From contig NW_022204580.1 of the NCBI RefSeq assembly GCF_008831285.2, positions 1-47,076 of the forward strand: a stretch of DNA of 47,076 nt, read 5' to 3'. A program made the translations under genes and the position numbers. The notes beneath the pieces are model-generated. The model searched no databases and was not told the origin of the DNA. It saw nothing but the letters and a program-made list of their open reading frames with translations. This document shows positions 29,326 through 42,743 of this stretch, piece by piece. The stretch is from Nymphaea colorata. Lineage: Eukaryota > Streptophyta > Magnoliopsida > Nymphaeales > Nymphaeaceae. Each line of letters starts with the position of its first letter. Position 1 is the stretch's first letter.

Positions 29326-32300
29326 ATGATCAGCTTCTCGCACCAGGCTGAGGGGAAAGGCACTGCCTCCCCTCCCCCAACTCTGCCCGCGGGCGTCCTC
29401 ATCCAGCATCTCGAGACTTAGATAAGGCATCTGCATCATGTGATCGCCCTCAAGGATCAAACTTTAGAAGAAATTCGCACCCTCATCAATCACAACATCA
29501 CCGGCAAGACAACCGTCCACTCGTTCGAAATCGTGGAGAAGAGCCTCAAGAACTTCAATAAGAACAAAGATTCATTTGGAGCTAGAAGATCCCTCAGCTA
29601 TGAAATCAGCGCTGAAATTGATGAGAACATTGCGGACTCATTTAAAAACCTTGACCACGAGTTTCAGCAAATCCTGAAACGCCACGCCACCTTAGTTGAA
29701 TTAGCCAATTCCAATAAATAATTGCCAGTATTTTAGGCAAATTCATGGCACCACTCCTACAAGGTAATCACGAAAGAACTGCAAGTGCTGGAAGTTCCAG
29801 TGGAGCTAAGACTTCTCCAGGACACCAGAGAGGAGGGAGTGCAGGTGGATCTCTTCGAATCCCCCAAAAATTCATCCCGTGCATACGACCTTGCAGATCG
29901 CTATGATCTGGACCCAGTCATACACTAGATCCCAGTTGAAGTTGTATACGAGATCCCCGTGGAGATCATCCTGGTGGAGGATGTAGGCACCCAGGAGGAG
30001 GATCTCTCCGAAAAGGCAGCCTAGCGTTCTCTCCAATCTGACCGCCAGTACGACACCGAAATAGAGGTGATCCAGAGAGAAATCCAGCAGCTTAGAGCTG
30101 AAAACCAAATGTACAAAGAGCAAATCGCGAATAGCCTAGCAGGACTGCCTTACACCATTGAGATAGAGTTCACCCAAGATAGCGTAATGGTGCCAGTCAA
30201 CGCAAATAACTATGGTAACGATACCATTGAGGTCCCCATAGAATTCGTTGTCTAGAACGAAGAGCACTCAAATATCAAGATAGAAATCGTCAATGAAGAC
30301 GAGCCTGAGTTCGCTGATTAAGCAGAGACAAGGCCCAACATTGCTTCTGATGAATCACTCCCCAGAAATAAGTTAGAAATGCCCACAAGATCATAAATTT
30401 CAGACGAACAAAAAATCGTTTCAATTCCAACAAAGAAGCCAGCATCATCATCTTCCCACCCGAAGAACAGTAGCCAATCAGCTTAAAGGAAGAAGTTCCA
30501 CAGCAGCAATAGGTTCGCATTGTTGAGGTGCCAGTTGAAGTGATAGTGATCCAGGAGGTAATCAAGTACATCGAAGTGCCTATCGCCAAAGTGGAAGAAG
30601 TGGAGGTCTACAGCATCATGCCAATATAGGTAGAAACTGAAAGACTTGTGGAAGTGCCAGTGCTCCATGAAATCCCAATTGAACTCATCCTCCAGGAAGA
30701 AATCAATGAAGATGATGAGGGAGAAGAGGGAAGAGGGAGAGGATAGAGTTGGAGTGCTGCATGCTGAGTCAATTGCCCAAGAAGATATCCAAAATGGGCC
30801 AATAGAGTTGGAAATTTAGCTTTAAATAGACTAAAATGACCTGCATGAGAGAGTGGTTGAGAAGATAGTGGAGGTTGAAAAAATAGTATATGTGGAGAAA
30901 CCAGTTGAAATAATCAAGACAGTAGTTGTTGAAAAGATTAGGGAAGTACCAGTTTAAGTGAAGATCGCCTGTGACAGATTCATATAAGTTGAGAAAATCG
31001 TTTAAAAAATTGTTGAAGTATAAAAGATCGTTGAGGTGGAAAAGATTGTTGAGGTGGAAAAGATTGTTGAGGTGGAAAAGATCGTATAGGTTGAAAAGGT
31101 GATATAATATGAGACCATAATTGAGAAGACTAACGAAGTGAGAATATAGACCCTTAAGGAAACCACAGTCGATAAAAACATCATCTATGAAATACCAGTT
31201 GAGCTAGAACTTCCAGCAAAGGAATCAAAGCAATAGGAGAGTCGAAATGTGCCTGAAACTGAGAAGGCAAAGCTGCAGAGTGGCCAATAGAACGAGATAA
31301 TCCAGTAGGATATTAACTAGGTTGAGATTACCTAGATTGAGATAGTGATGGAGAGAGAGCCAGTGCAAATCCAGCGTGTGGAGGTGATAGTTGAGAAGAT
31401 TGTATAGATCCCTGTGGAGGTATACATCGATCGGATTGTGGAGGTCATCAAGATAATCTAAGTGCCTATTGAGCTCTAGCCTTAAGTCATAATCGTAGAA
31501 AAGCTGGTCCCATATATCGTCGAAGTGCCAGTGGAGTTGCAGCCATAGGTCAAAATCATAGAGAAATTCATTCCTTATATCGTTTAAGTACCAGTGGAGA
31601 TGCCACCCTAGATTAAAATCATATAGAAATTCATCCCATATATTGTCTAAGTGCCAGTGTAGATCAAGAGCAACACGAACATCGTTGAAGTTCCCATCGA
31701 GATGGAGATGGAGCCAGTCATCTATGAAGTGCCCATCGACGTCGTCCCCGCTCTAGAAGTACTGGAAATTCCACTCTAAATGCAGGAACCGCCAATCGTG
31801 ATTGAAATCCCCGTTTAAATGAACATCCTCGATGCTGAAGAGATAGAGTCACCCAGAAACAAGAAGAAGAGCAGCAATTAGCAGTTGAACAACTAGGATG
31901 CCTGCCAATCACCCACCTATAAGCTTGCCATCAACAATGAGCCAGAAAATCATGCCATAGAAGCTGCCCAAGAGGAAGTATACATCTTCCCTATCAACTA
32001 AGAGCTCAGATAAATAGAAATTGACGCATACGCTCACTCTCATGGCAAAGATATTGTGGTATAGATACCATACGAATCGAATAGCGCAAGCAGAGCAGTG
32101 AAGGATTTGCTCAGACCTCATAAGTAAAGGACCAGCCATAAAATAAAGAGTAGCAAGTTGTTTTATATCCCGAAGAGCATTAAATTGAAGGAGCTTTCGA
32201 TATCCTTGAAAACGCAAATAATAACCAATAAGACTAGAAGAAAGCCATCCATACAAGGATAATATAAGTTCCGATTGAGCTGGAGATGGACTACATAGAT

Positions 32301-35300
32301 GAGGTGAGAAGAGGATTGTAGCACAAATACCGCGATAGGATCAGCGATCTCCACGCCCAATACTCAGCGTAAATCTCATCTCTCCACGAAATGCTCCAAA
32401 ACTTGCAGAAGATAATCATCGAATCGCAATAAGAGAAGGAGCAGCTTAAGGATGAGCTTGAAGATAAGGCACTGCATGAGGAATCACTCAACAGCAAGCT
32501 TAACGTGGTTGAAGAATCTGTCAAATAACACGAAGAAGCCATCAAGTAAAAGGAAACTCTCATCAAGACCAAGAGTGAAGAAATATAGCGAATTATTGCT
32601 ACTCATCAACAAGAAATCAACCAATTTGAAAAAGTGAAGAAGTAATATCATGAACTATTGGCCAAATATGATCAAATCCTGAATCAGCCTCATATCCTGC
32701 ATTAACTACCAATAGAAGTATTTGTCGTGCGAGATCAAATATAATTTGCGGTTCAAACTGAAGAAATCTTCCTCACAACCGATATCAGCGTTATAGAGAT
32801 ACCAGTCTAAATATAAGTAGTGGAAAAGATCTCAGAATCATCAATCAAAAGAAGCTAAGAAGATGAGGCCAAGAGCTCAGGTGCGAGCAAATACTTCAAA
32901 GGCTATACTGAAGAATAAATCCAATAAAAGCTCAAAGCAATCACAATAAAGCCATAGCTGATCGACCACTACACCCAAACTTAAAAGAAAGCAACTATTG
33001 AAGACATTGATTTTGATGACAAGACTGATAATCCTTTGGCTGACTTGACTTAATAAGTCGTAGATTACACTCAATTTGTCAAAAACGTCAAGAAGGAAGA
33101 GGAGCCATTGATTGAATTGAACAGATACAAATCCTATGGTGAGTTCGATCAAAGCATCAACAGAGATGATAATAACCTTATATCTGGAATACTGTCAGGC
33201 TAACAGTATGTCTAACAGTATGATGACATCATCGCAGATATCAAGATATATGAATATGCACTGGAGGTTATACCTGAACCCGTCATATATGAAATCCCCA
33301 TCGATGTCAAGCTCTTCAAGGAGTTTACCATCAGCTAAGTCCAGACAGAAGATGTCTACTCTCAGATCATCATTCAAAAAGAAATATGTGAAGTTCCAAT
33401 CTAACTCAACCTCAAAAAGTAGACCTAAGAAACAAGCATCCAGACTGACTTGCACCACACTCACATCGAGCATACAGTAGAAATTTGCAATGCAGGCTCA
33501 AATAACTCCTAAAATCAGGATATGGCCATCCTATAAAGTGAAGCTTAGCCCTTAAGAAACGGTTTTAAGAACTCTGAATCAAGATTAATTGAGATCCCAA
33601 TTGAGCTCAACATCGAAGTAGAGAAAGAAACTATCAGTGTTGACATCCAGACGTTTGATAATGAAGATGTTAAGGGATACGAAAGAGATACGGCAGTGGC
33701 AGGATAAGGATTCAAGGAAAAGCCAGGCCAGTCTAAGTTGAAGATAAGCCCAGCTTTTGAAGAAATTCATATAGCAAGTCCACAGAATGCTGGCATCCCT
33801 GTTGGCAATCCCTACTAGACTAATGTAATTAGGCTTGAATCAGCATGTTTCTCCATTCCTGACAACCGTGTTGTCGATTTAGCTTCAAACAATCACTCAA
33901 TAACTCTGAATGACAGTTTGGGATAGATCCAGCAGCTCCTTTAATCAAACACTAACAGAATATTGACAGATACATCTAATGTTAAACATGCGCATCATGA
34001 TATAATTGTGGAATAAAATTAGGTAATTATATCAAGAGTGGCTGTTCATCTGGAGGATGCCAATGACATCCATTAGTTGAACTTTGTTGAACTTAATGAA
34101 GGAAAGGGAAGCGAACTAAAACCCAACTATAGTGAGATTTATGAAAGCGCCAATAATGAAATAGAAAAATATAAAATGCTATCACAAGTCAAAGAAGATG
34201 AAAATGTTGAATTAAAGCGATAGATAGAGGCAACAGTTGTCAAGTATGAAGATTAAATCCAGAAATTACAAATCTAAAATGCCTTCCTCTAGCGATCTGT
34301 AACTGAATTCGAAAGGACTATCGAAGAGCAAAAGGAAGTTATTGCTGAATACAAAAAGACAAAGATAAGAGATGAAAAGAAGCTTGAAAGTGTTGAGTAG
34401 GAATATGAACAGCTAAAGTCTCTTAGCAACAGTCTAGAACAATCTTCTAACAAATAAATCGATAAGTTAAAGGCCATCATCAATGAAAAAATATATGAAA
34501 TAAAGTAGATGAAACTCGAAGAATACCAAAATAAATAAATGTATGAGGCATAGATAGTGGACTTAAGGGCCAAGTTGAACCAAAAAGAAGAGATAATAGA
34601 TGAACTTTAAGAAGAAAACCAAAGAAAAACCAGTAAAATTGAACAGATGATGGACTATCAAGATGAGCTGAGAAAAGCAATAGCCTATGCAAAGCAAAAC
34701 AGCGAAAGCAGCACAGTGGCCATGTATGAGAGATAATTCTAGCGAATCAAAGATGATTTCTAAGAGAAAAAGAGAGAACTAAAAGAGTAAGTTCAGGCAT
34801 GCCACAAAGATATATAATTGCTAAAATAAGAGCTATAAGCATAATCCAAGAGAAACAGAGAATTATATGAAGAAAACCAATAATTATAGATCAATTTAGC
34901 AAAGCTACAAGAAGAATATACGATTTTACTCAACGTAAAAGGATAGATTTAAAACAACTATGTCGACCATTTGAAGGATTTCAACGAACAGCTATTGGAG
35001 AGCAAGGAGCTCATAAAGGAAAAGGATTAAATCATTCAAAATCTGCAATCGAAATCTGAAAATAATCATTAACATACTCCAAACAAACTAAAATAAGCCA
35101 ATCCTTAAAGCAATTAAAACGCTTACTAATCAATCAGAATGGAGTATCTATCAAGGAAGGCCAGCAGGTAGGCAGCTGAAGACCCGAGATTCATATCAAC
35201 ATATATACAAAAACTATAAAAACTCCTCTTAAGATATGAGAAAATACTTGCTGGAAATGAAGTAACTATCGAAGAGCTGCAATAAAAAGTATGCGAATAT

Positions 35301-35543
35301 CTGAGAGATGCTTTGTAGAAGGAACAGGAAGCAGAATTACTTTATTCTAAGCTTGTGGAGTACGAATGCGCCATGAATAACATTCTTGTAGAGAAGATCA
35401 CCTTGGAAATAGAAAATAAGCGCATGTTGAAGGCAATTTAGCTCTCATAAAGGAAGGTGCTAATTTTGGGTAATAAACTGATCGATGCTGTGGGAAAACG
35501 CCAAGCCCAATAATCAGAAGACAGTGACTATTATTACCAGTGA
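29326..35543 (+). CDS. Alveolin-repeat cortical protein with coiled-coil C-terminus, ~2,070 residues
   Basis: ATG 29326 to TGA 35541-35543. With TAA/TAG as Glu only three frame changes are needed (about 30440, 30737 and 32255); net length then is a whole number of codons. N-terminal ~140 residues are helical; then VPVE/IPVE segments begin (LQVLEVPVELRLL). A block of EKIVEVE repeats lies at about 30840-31110, more IVEVPVE units at 31370-31830, and EVPIELE/EIPVE units recur to about 33600. Coiled coils occupy about 32330-32700 and 34130-35070 (e.g. EIIDELEEENQRKTSKIEQM). EKIVEVP-type repeats define alveolins, the membrane-skeleton proteins under the alveolar sacs of alveolates, so this is probably an epiplasm/cortex scaffold protein. 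It converges on the carrier gene, with 36 bases between stops. Confidence 0.88.
30840..31110 (+). repeat. EKIVEVE coding repeat in alveolin gene
   Basis: Tandem units of GAAAAGATTGTTGAGGTG encode E-K-I-V-E-V in register. At 31021-31023 a TAA and at 31087-31089 a TAG occupy Glu positions of otherwise identical units (KIVEV-x-KIVEVEK; KIV-x-VEK). This gives an internal reading of both codons as Glu, independent of any database. Confidence 0.9.
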
Positions 35544-35579
35544 TAAATTTTAGATGTATTATTAATTTACAATTAATTA

Positions 35580-36611
35580 TCAACTAACATTGAACTTGCT
35601 CCTATACCTTTTGACTTAATCTGTGATCCAATCTTGCACAAGCAGAGTGATGACTATGTGAGGAGTTATTCTAAAATAAAATGTGGGCAATCCTACCCAT
35701 AGATGCGTAAAACCCTCTCTTGTTATTGTCTTAAATAGAGCATCAAATATGTTCCTGTAAGGGAAAGAACCGTCAGGCAAGGCTTTCATCTTTTGAAGCT
35801 TGGTCTTGGCGTTGTCAAAAGGCAGTCCGCATAAGGCAGAAAGAGTCCCAGAGATAAAGCTTGCTCTTAATAGTTAATTATTTACATGACTCTCACTTCA
35901 GCTGTCTCCTTGTTTGTTCCGAGATGAGCCAAAACTTTTTATTTAACCTCATCATATGAAGCAAGCATGGCAATATTGATTGCCACAGCTCTTACGACTG
36001 TAGGAGTTGATCCTCGCCACAATCCTAGAACTCCATCTTCTTTTGCTATCCTTTTAAAGGCATCAAAGACGTTTTTATAATTCCTGCGCTAAGCAGGTGG
36101 AAGTTGAGTATCTGCTTGCATGCGAATTAAGATCAGGTCTGCTGGATTAGCTATGAGAGATCCAATAAACCCTGCGATTGTAGAGCAATAAACTTTTTGC
36201 ATAAGGGTCAAATGGCCTACATTTTATCTTGTTTACTTTGTCCCTTTTCAGCATTTTTCCTAGCTAAATCTTACGATAACGTCTTATACGCACCAAGCCG
36301 AGTCGTGGCATAAAATATTTGCCTTGTAAGGGCAGAATCTAGGCTTAATAAATGCGTCTTTACCCGCGATAAAACCCTTTAATTCCTTAATTTCTGAAAA
36401 TATCCTTGACAACTGATGTAAAATTAGCACTTTGTGTGGTAGATTTTTCCATGCTCCTTACTTCGGATTTGATCTGGATGACAGTTTTGATCATATCAAT
36501 AGGCTGGACAACTGAAGTAGCCAGCATTCCCGAAAGTCCTCCGATCCAAAACGGTTGAATGACATCGATAATCTTTGAAGATTTAGATTCCTAAGGAACC
36601 TTTCGTAGCAT
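35580..36611 (-). CDS. Mitochondrial carrier, 2-oxoglutarate/malate type
   Basis: Minus strand, ATG 36609-36611 (MLRKVP), TGA 35580-35582, about 343 residues after one or two frame corrections. Three carrier repeats with their PxD/ExxK-like signatures: FWIGGLSGMLATSVVQPIDM-IKT, SLIANPADLILIRMQ and LPFDNAKTKLQKMK. The stretch ALTRQIFYATTRLGAYKTLS, the LPPA-E-RRNYKNVFDAF segment and LWRGSTPTVVRAVAINIAML match the oxoglutarate/malate carrier (SLC25A11) pattern better than ADP/ATP or phosphate carriers. It would exchange dicarboxylates across the inner mitochondrial membrane. Frame changes lie near 36310 and 36215, and near 35880. Only 42 bases separate its start from the stop of the upstream Ca2+ ATPase on the same strand. 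Confidence 0.85.
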
Positions 36612-36653
36612 ATAATAATTACACTTTGTAGTATCATAACAGTTATATTAGAT

Positions 36654-39600
36654 TCAATAATATATCTCACTATCAATGTTTGTGTGTCCTCCAGCCTAAT
36701 CTTTCTTCTTCTCTTCTTTTCCATCCTTATCTTCGCATTTTTCATCAGAACAGCATGAATCCTCTTCAGGATCTCTGAATTCCAAATCGTTTGCTGCATC
36801 GTTCACCTCTTTAACCTCTTCTGGCTTGCCAAAAGGAAGCAGCCTAATCAGAATAGAAAGAGGAATGACTGTTGCAGCTAGCAGAAGCGAAAGTCCCCAT
36901 TGCTGGATGGTCAAACCACCGAAATTGTAGCACATGAAATATTTGTTGAGAAGGAAGATGATTGACCACTGGAACACAATAATGAACACAAAGATAAACC
37001 AAAAGATGTAGTTGTTGAGCAATCCACTAAAGAGGTCCAACTCGTCGTTGATCTTGCGGCAACTGAAGAAGTTGAAAATCTGTAAGAAGACAAACACGTT
37101 AAACACGAAAGTCAAATGCCTTGAATAGATATGGTATTTCTGGAAATAAGGCTCATAGGAAGGCCCACTGAGAGGATGGTAGAGACCATTGACCATGGTT
37201 CCTTCAGCTTGGCCAAGATAGTATTTCGCACTGAGGTCAGTGCCGATCAATTGATCGTATTGGTCTGGGTATTCGGGGAGGAAATTCTGTCCGTAGAGAA
37301 CAAGGAAAAGAAGGAGAGTAATCTGATAAAGAGACTGGATGGTAATGTGCTTAATGATAGTGCGAGTGATAAGCGAATCAGATCGGTTGACTGGCCTCTG
37401 GTGCAACATTTTTTAAGTATTGGGAGGATCAGTAGAGAGAGCAAGTGAAGCCAAGCTGTCCATGATCATGTTGACCCACAACATTTGAACAGTTGTAAAG
37501 ACAGACTGCCTAAAGATTGACGAAGAGATAATACTGAACACACATGCCACTACATTGACTGTCAGCTGGAATTGAAGGAATTTTTTGATGGATTCATAGA
37601 TGTTGCGGCCCCATACGATTGAACGAACGATTGAGTTGAAGTTGTCATCGAGAATGAGGATGTCAGCTGCGTTTTTAGCGACTTGTGTTCCCGATATTCC
37701 CATAGCGACACCAACATTAGCCTTAAGCAATGCAGGAGCATCGTTTGTACCATCGCCAGTGACTGCAACAACATTATTCAATCTCTTCAATCCTTCTACA
37801 AGCTGAGCTTGTGTTCAGGTCTACTACGGGATAGAATCTTGAGATGCTTCACTTTCTCATAGAATTCAGCAGGGCTCAGATTCAGCTCTAGCTTTTCGAA
37901 CTATTCACCCTCCATGCAAAGACCTGGAGTCTTATCTTCAGCACGAGTGATGCCCAATTAATCACCTACTGCTCTTGCAGTAACTGAATTGTCACCTGTG
38001 ACCATAATAACGACCACTCCAGCACGGTTGCACATAGCGATAGCTTCTTTGCTCTCAGGCCTAAGCAAGTCTTGAATGCCGGCCAACAAGAGTAAGGTGA
38101 ATCCGCTTTTTTCAAGATCTCTAACTCCAAATTTATCCTTGGTGTTTAATTCTGCCTATGTGACATCTTTGCTCAGTTCCTTCACTCCCAATGCGACCAC
38201 TCTTAGGCCTCTTCTGGTAAGGCTGGCTAATTCCTCATCGACTGCATTTTTGTCCAATGGCACAATCCCATTATTGCTCTTGTTGACACTACTGTACATC
38301 TTATCGCAGGCTCCCAGCACGATTTAACTACCTCCAGTGAGGAAGAGAACCTTTTTATTGCGATAGGTGATTCCAGTGGTGATTCTCTTACGATCAGAAT
38401 TAAATGGGAAGCGAAGGAACATATGTTATTCATTCTTGCATCGTTATTGGAATAAGTCCTTTCCAGAGTAGAATTGATCAGCATACTTAAGGAGGGCGAT
38501 TTCAGTGGCAGAGCCTTTAGGTTTTGGATGAAGAATAGAGGAAGAGTTGGTGACAATAGAAGTAAAAACCAATCCTTATATTCGTCATTCTTGGGGTGGT
38601 CGGCAAAGGGAGCTTTGGTGATATTTTCATCGGATTTGTAGCTCCTACCAGTCCAGATTTCCACCACGTTCATGTTGTTTTGGGTGAGAGTTCCAGTCTT
38701 ATCAGTGCAGATGACATGAGCAGATCCCATAGTCTAGCAGCAAGCTAATTTTTTAACCAAGTTCTTCTCTTCCAACATCTGCTTGACGGAGAAGGCCAAA
38801 GAAAGAGTGACGGCCAGGGGTAATCCTTCAGGGACGGCCACCACGATTAAAGTGACTGCTAACATCAAATAGCTAAGGATATCGCCGATGTGTTTGCTTG
38901 AGTTGAAGCCATTAGGAGCAATATCGGTTACAAATAGCCAAATCAGCAAGATGACGAAGAGGATAACACCTGATATAAGGCCAAACCATCCTATTTTTTC
39001 AGCTAAATCCTCCAGTTTGTCCTCCAAAGGTGTGCATTCATCAACTTCCTCTTGAATCAACTAGTTGATTTCTCCTTGTCTATGGTCTTTGCCCGATAGC
39101 AAACATAACATCAAGCCCTCTCCACTCATGATCTTGGAGCCGCTGAGTATAACAGGAGAAGGCGCTTTTTTGTTGTCCAAGCCATGGTGTACACATTTTC
39201 CAAAATATCTTTGTAAACTTCATGAGCCTCACCAGTCATGGAGCTTTCATCAACAATCAGGTCATTGGCTCTTAAGGCAAGTCCATCAACAGGAATCTCC
39301 AGTCCAGCTGTAATTAAAATGATATCTCCCACCACGATTTAATCCTTAAAAATCTAACGATATTTTCCGTCTCTCAACACATCAAACTTGTTGCTACGTT
39401 AGGATATCTCATTAAGCTCCTCAAATTGCTTCTGCTTTTGAAAGTCATTAACAGTTGCCACAATGGAGCAAACTGCAACGGCAGCCAAAATAGTGACGCC
39501 TTCAAGCCAAAAGGTCTGACGGTCTTCAGAATAGATGGCCTAGGTGATAATTGAGACAACGGCAGCTCCTATCAGAATTTGGAGCATCAAGTCCTCGAGG

Positions 39601-39858
39601 GTCCCGCAAAAGATTTCAAAAAGTGTCTTGAGGCGTCTTTTGGCCAGCTAGTTCTTTCCATAGAGCCTCTGGTTCTCTTCCACTTTGGATTCGGGTAATC
39701 CTTGGGTCGGATGCGTGTTGAGGGCTACATATCAAAAATAGTACCCTTGGTATAAAAACCTATGGTAGTCTTGAAAGAAAAGTGAGCTCAGTGGTTGAAC
39801 TGGTCTCCCGGTTTAAGTAATCAGTGACCGGCCTCTTCCGTTATGCTAAATGGCTCAT
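36654..39858 (-). CDS. Plasma-membrane-type Ca2+-transporting P-type ATPase
   Basis: Minus strand from ATG 39856-39858 to TGA 36654-36656; about 1,065 residues after frame corrections. Order of motifs: [19 protein letters not shown] and a first TM pair, [67 protein letters not shown] (TM4, Ca2+ site), then C-[TAG][18 protein letters not shown] with the phosphorylated Asp, [20 protein letters not shown] hinge motif, [14 protein letters not shown] and [20 protein letters not shown] (TM5-TM6), then four more TMs and an acidic/Lys-rich tail ([19 protein letters not shown]). This is the PMCA (P2B) subfamily pattern: it exports Ca2+ from the cytosol or into alveolar sacs. A base is missing near 37806 (PEHKLSL/LVEGL), and further shifts lie in the N domain. 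Confidence 0.92.
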
Positions 39859-39993
39859 AATCGCCTAATTAAATCAGATATAAATAAAATATTCAACACA
39901 ACTATTAAAGATAATAAAAAAAAAGCTCTCCGTTATCTTCACCAATATTTTCATTTGCTTACTATCAATTTTGAATATTAAAAACTGATTGTA

Positions 39994-41395
39994 TCAAGCC
40001 TTATGGGCCATTTTAAGAAGATGCCGGAAATCAGTAGTATGAGACTGCTTGAAAAGGGTTTGGAGGTCGGCCTCACCTTTATGAGATAAACTTTTCTAAA
40101 TAAATTTAAGTCTTACTTTTGACTTTTTACTTGATGTAAAAATGCGAGTATATATCTTGTCGTTGTTTTCCTTCTCCATCTGTACCATTCTGAGCTGATG
40201 ATAGATCTGTGTATTCTCACGCTGTTTGGTCATCAACTGCTCTTCGTATTCACGAATTGCCTCGATGTCTTCCCTCTTTGACTATCTTCTCTCGAACCTG
40301 GTTTCAAGAGTGCGCAAGAGGGCATCATAAGTACCCTGCATCTATTATTTGGCTTCATTTAGTTCTTAATAAAAAGAAGAATACTGATAAGCTTGAGTTA
40401 GATTTGCTCTGTGCGAGCATACTCATCACGCAAAAATTGGGCCTTCTAACGAGAGATAAGGCTTCTAGCGTTCTCCACAGCGTTTAAGCGTTAATTCTAT
40501 GCTTTTTATAACTCTTCAGCATGGTTTATTTCAGTTGCTCGATTTATTTCAGACGGTCTTAGAGGCGCTTATTGAGGACTTTACACTTCATCTCCATTTC
40601 ATCAGCTTTTTCCTATAGCCTTCGCTTTTATCTCTCAATTAGGCCTATTTGGTATAGGTATTTCTCTTGAACTTTGCTACTTTCCTTTTTTGTTTACTAA
40701 GTAATTTTAATTTATGCTTTCTTTTCGCTTTAAATTGCAATTATCTTTGTCTAAAACACTTCTTATTTTTATTTGAGAACTGTTTCATGGGTCTTCGAAG
40801 AGCTAGCAATTCTTTGTGATGGTTTTCCTTTTCCGCCTTTTATCTATGTTCGAAGTCTAGCTTCAGCTCTTCCATTGTTTTTTGGATCTGCTTAACAGCT
40901 TCTTCATGTGTTTATTTAACTTGAAGATAGTTTCATCATGTTTAGTCTGCAATTTGGCCATATTTTCTTCATTAATTTTTCTAAATTCTTGGTTGACTTT
41001 AGTTTTGTAAGCCTCGCATTCTTTTTCGTATTGCTCTTTACGCTCTGCAAATTTCTTTTCCCATTTGCTATTATCTTCAATGTTGCGATGTCTTTAGAAA
41101 TCAAGTTCCTCCTTAAGTTTTTTTATGCTCTTGTCCTTGTCCATCTTGGCAAGAAGCTGAAATTCAGCAAAGTCTTCTCCCATTTTCTTCAACTAGAACT
41201 CATAGTCTGCCAATTTGACCTTTAATTGCTGTACCTAGTCATCTGGCTTAGAGGCGAAAAGCTTAATTTCTTTTTCATGGCGTTATGGTGATTTTGGTTT
41301 TGGAGGATGGATGAAGCCAGCTGAGGAGATATGATTATGCTATTAAGAGCTAAGACCTGAAGCAGTTCATGAGGGTTTTTGATCTCCTTAGCCAT
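39994..41395 (-). CDS. Coiled-coil protein, possibly axonemal/basal-body
   Basis: Minus strand, ATG 41393-41395 (MAKEIKNPHELLQVLALNSI) to TGA 39994-39996, about 465 residues after frame corrections. After a short N-terminus with a frame change near 41270, a long charged coiled coil follows: DDEVQQLKVKLADYEFELKK, DKSIKKLKEELDFERHRNIE, WEKKFAERKEQYEKECEAYK, TMEELKLDFEHREKAEKENH. The last part reads GTYDALLRTLETRFERRESK, EDIEAIREYEEQLMTKQREN and MEKENNDKIYTRIF. The pattern is typical of ciliary or centriolar coiled-coil proteins, but I cannot assign it to a named one. Its start is 74 bases before a GC-containing spacer leading to the divergent + gene at 41513. Confidence 0.65.
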
Positions 41396-41512
41396 CTTTT
41401 CTCTACGCTTTCCTTCAGGAGACCGATTTTATTTATCGGGCGAGTGGTTCAGCAGCATCAATGCAATCGTTATAATTAAATTTAATAATAAAGTTAGATA
41501 ATTTGACATTGA

Positions 41513-42698
41513 ATGCATCGCAGATCCATACGGTAAAATCTATAAAGCCAGGGAATAAGAACTCGTAGCAGAACTCCTCTCAAGGAATCAAGCAACAATC
41601 CTCTTCATAATAGGAAGGAGGAAAATTATAGTGACAAGGGATAGAAATGGTAAGATGCTGTCTTTGAAGAGAACAGAAGGTCTGGGCAAGAAGGAAGACG
41701 AGATAATGCAAGAACCAGATGCTTTTAAATGCGTGTGAACAACATCGCCATCATCAGTGACAAGATTAATGGTCTACTCAGCTTGATAAAAAGGATAAAA
41801 TTGATGAAGTTTCCCAAAGACGCACTATGGAAAGATTCCATTCAACTAGAAACAGAATAAGTCAGCTCAAAATTTAGCACAAAATATGATCCAAAATTTA
41901 GCTCAATAGTAGACTTACAAAGAGAAAAACTTCCAGCAGCATACACACCAAAAGCTCAAAACATTCCAAATATGAAATCAATCAACTCTCCTTACCATCC
42001 TTTCAGCAGATAAGTTAAAACTAATACAAAATAGAGAGTGGGTCCAAAAGGATGTCAAAATATGAAGAACCAGAAGTAGCCAGAAAAATATTTTACAGCT
42101 AGCCAACAAAGATATAAAAGAAGTAAAAGACACCAAAGAGATGCTATCTTCCTCCATAGGAATACAGCAAGAATGAAATTTCTTCAATACAAAAAGAAAA
42201 ATAGAAGGCTTTAAAACAGCAATATTATGATGAACCAATATAGTTCCAAAAATATGAGATCAAGATTCAACGCAAAGACTTTTAAAAGACCCAAAGGGTA
42301 GCCAGCAACTATATGGAAAAAATTGAAGAGAAGAAACCTATTGATAAGAAATAGCTAAGATATGGAGGATAAAAGAGATAAGCTAACGTCTAAAAGAAAT
42401 TCGAAAAAATCACAATTAAGCACGAAGAAAGGAAAAACCTTAAATAAGAATTCAGTAATAGACTTCTTTTGATTTTTAAAGAGCAGTCCCTAAGCCATAG
42501 GCATCAAATTTCATGCCAATTCTCGTATAATAAACAGGACGCACTCAAAAGCTGAATACTACAACCAAATTGATCGACGAGCAAATCAAGCGTATCAAGA
42601 CAAAAATCGAATAAAGTTAAAATCACAGTCAGTGGATGCACTCAAAGCTCTAAAGCAAGCACCACGATTTGACTTATTAGGAATCTAATTACGATTGA
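41513..42698 (+). CDS. Hypothetical Lys/Glu-rich protein, frameshifted
   Basis: A start at 41513 is possible but unproven; the best N-terminal reading is another frame: DIECIADPYGKIYKA-REEEL, RRKIIVTRDRNGKMLSLKRT, GLGKKEDEIMQEPDAFK. The central frame is convincing with TAA/TAG as Glu: SKYEEPEVARKIFYSEPTKI, KRCYLPPEEYSKNEISSIQK, QQYYDEPIEFQKYEIKIQRK, YMEKIEEKKPIDKKELRYGG, then after another shift SFDFERAVPKPEASNFMPIL and LIDEQIKRIKTKIEESENHS to TGA 42696-42698. Charged, helix-rich, probably cytoskeletal by composition, but no family is recognised. Three or more frame changes are required. Confidence 0.55.
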
Positions 42699-42743
42699 GT
42701 TGATATATTTTCCCAATGTATTCTATTCATATATAAATAAGAT

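Noticed and set aside
29326-35543. Standard ciliate code (UAA/UAG = Gln)
   Set aside because: A few TAA/TAG codons do fall where homologues have Gln (for example in the carrier LPPA-x-RRNYKNV and in one array copy before CDG), but the internal EKIVEVE repeat, both erlin sites, the PP2A ELEYFYEEQ site and the PMCA C-E-TMG site all demand Glu.
36696-37409. Separate short ORFs along the Ca2+ ATPase
   Set aside because: They are pieces of one P-type ATPase broken by reassigned stop codons and single-base shifts; the motif order is continuous.
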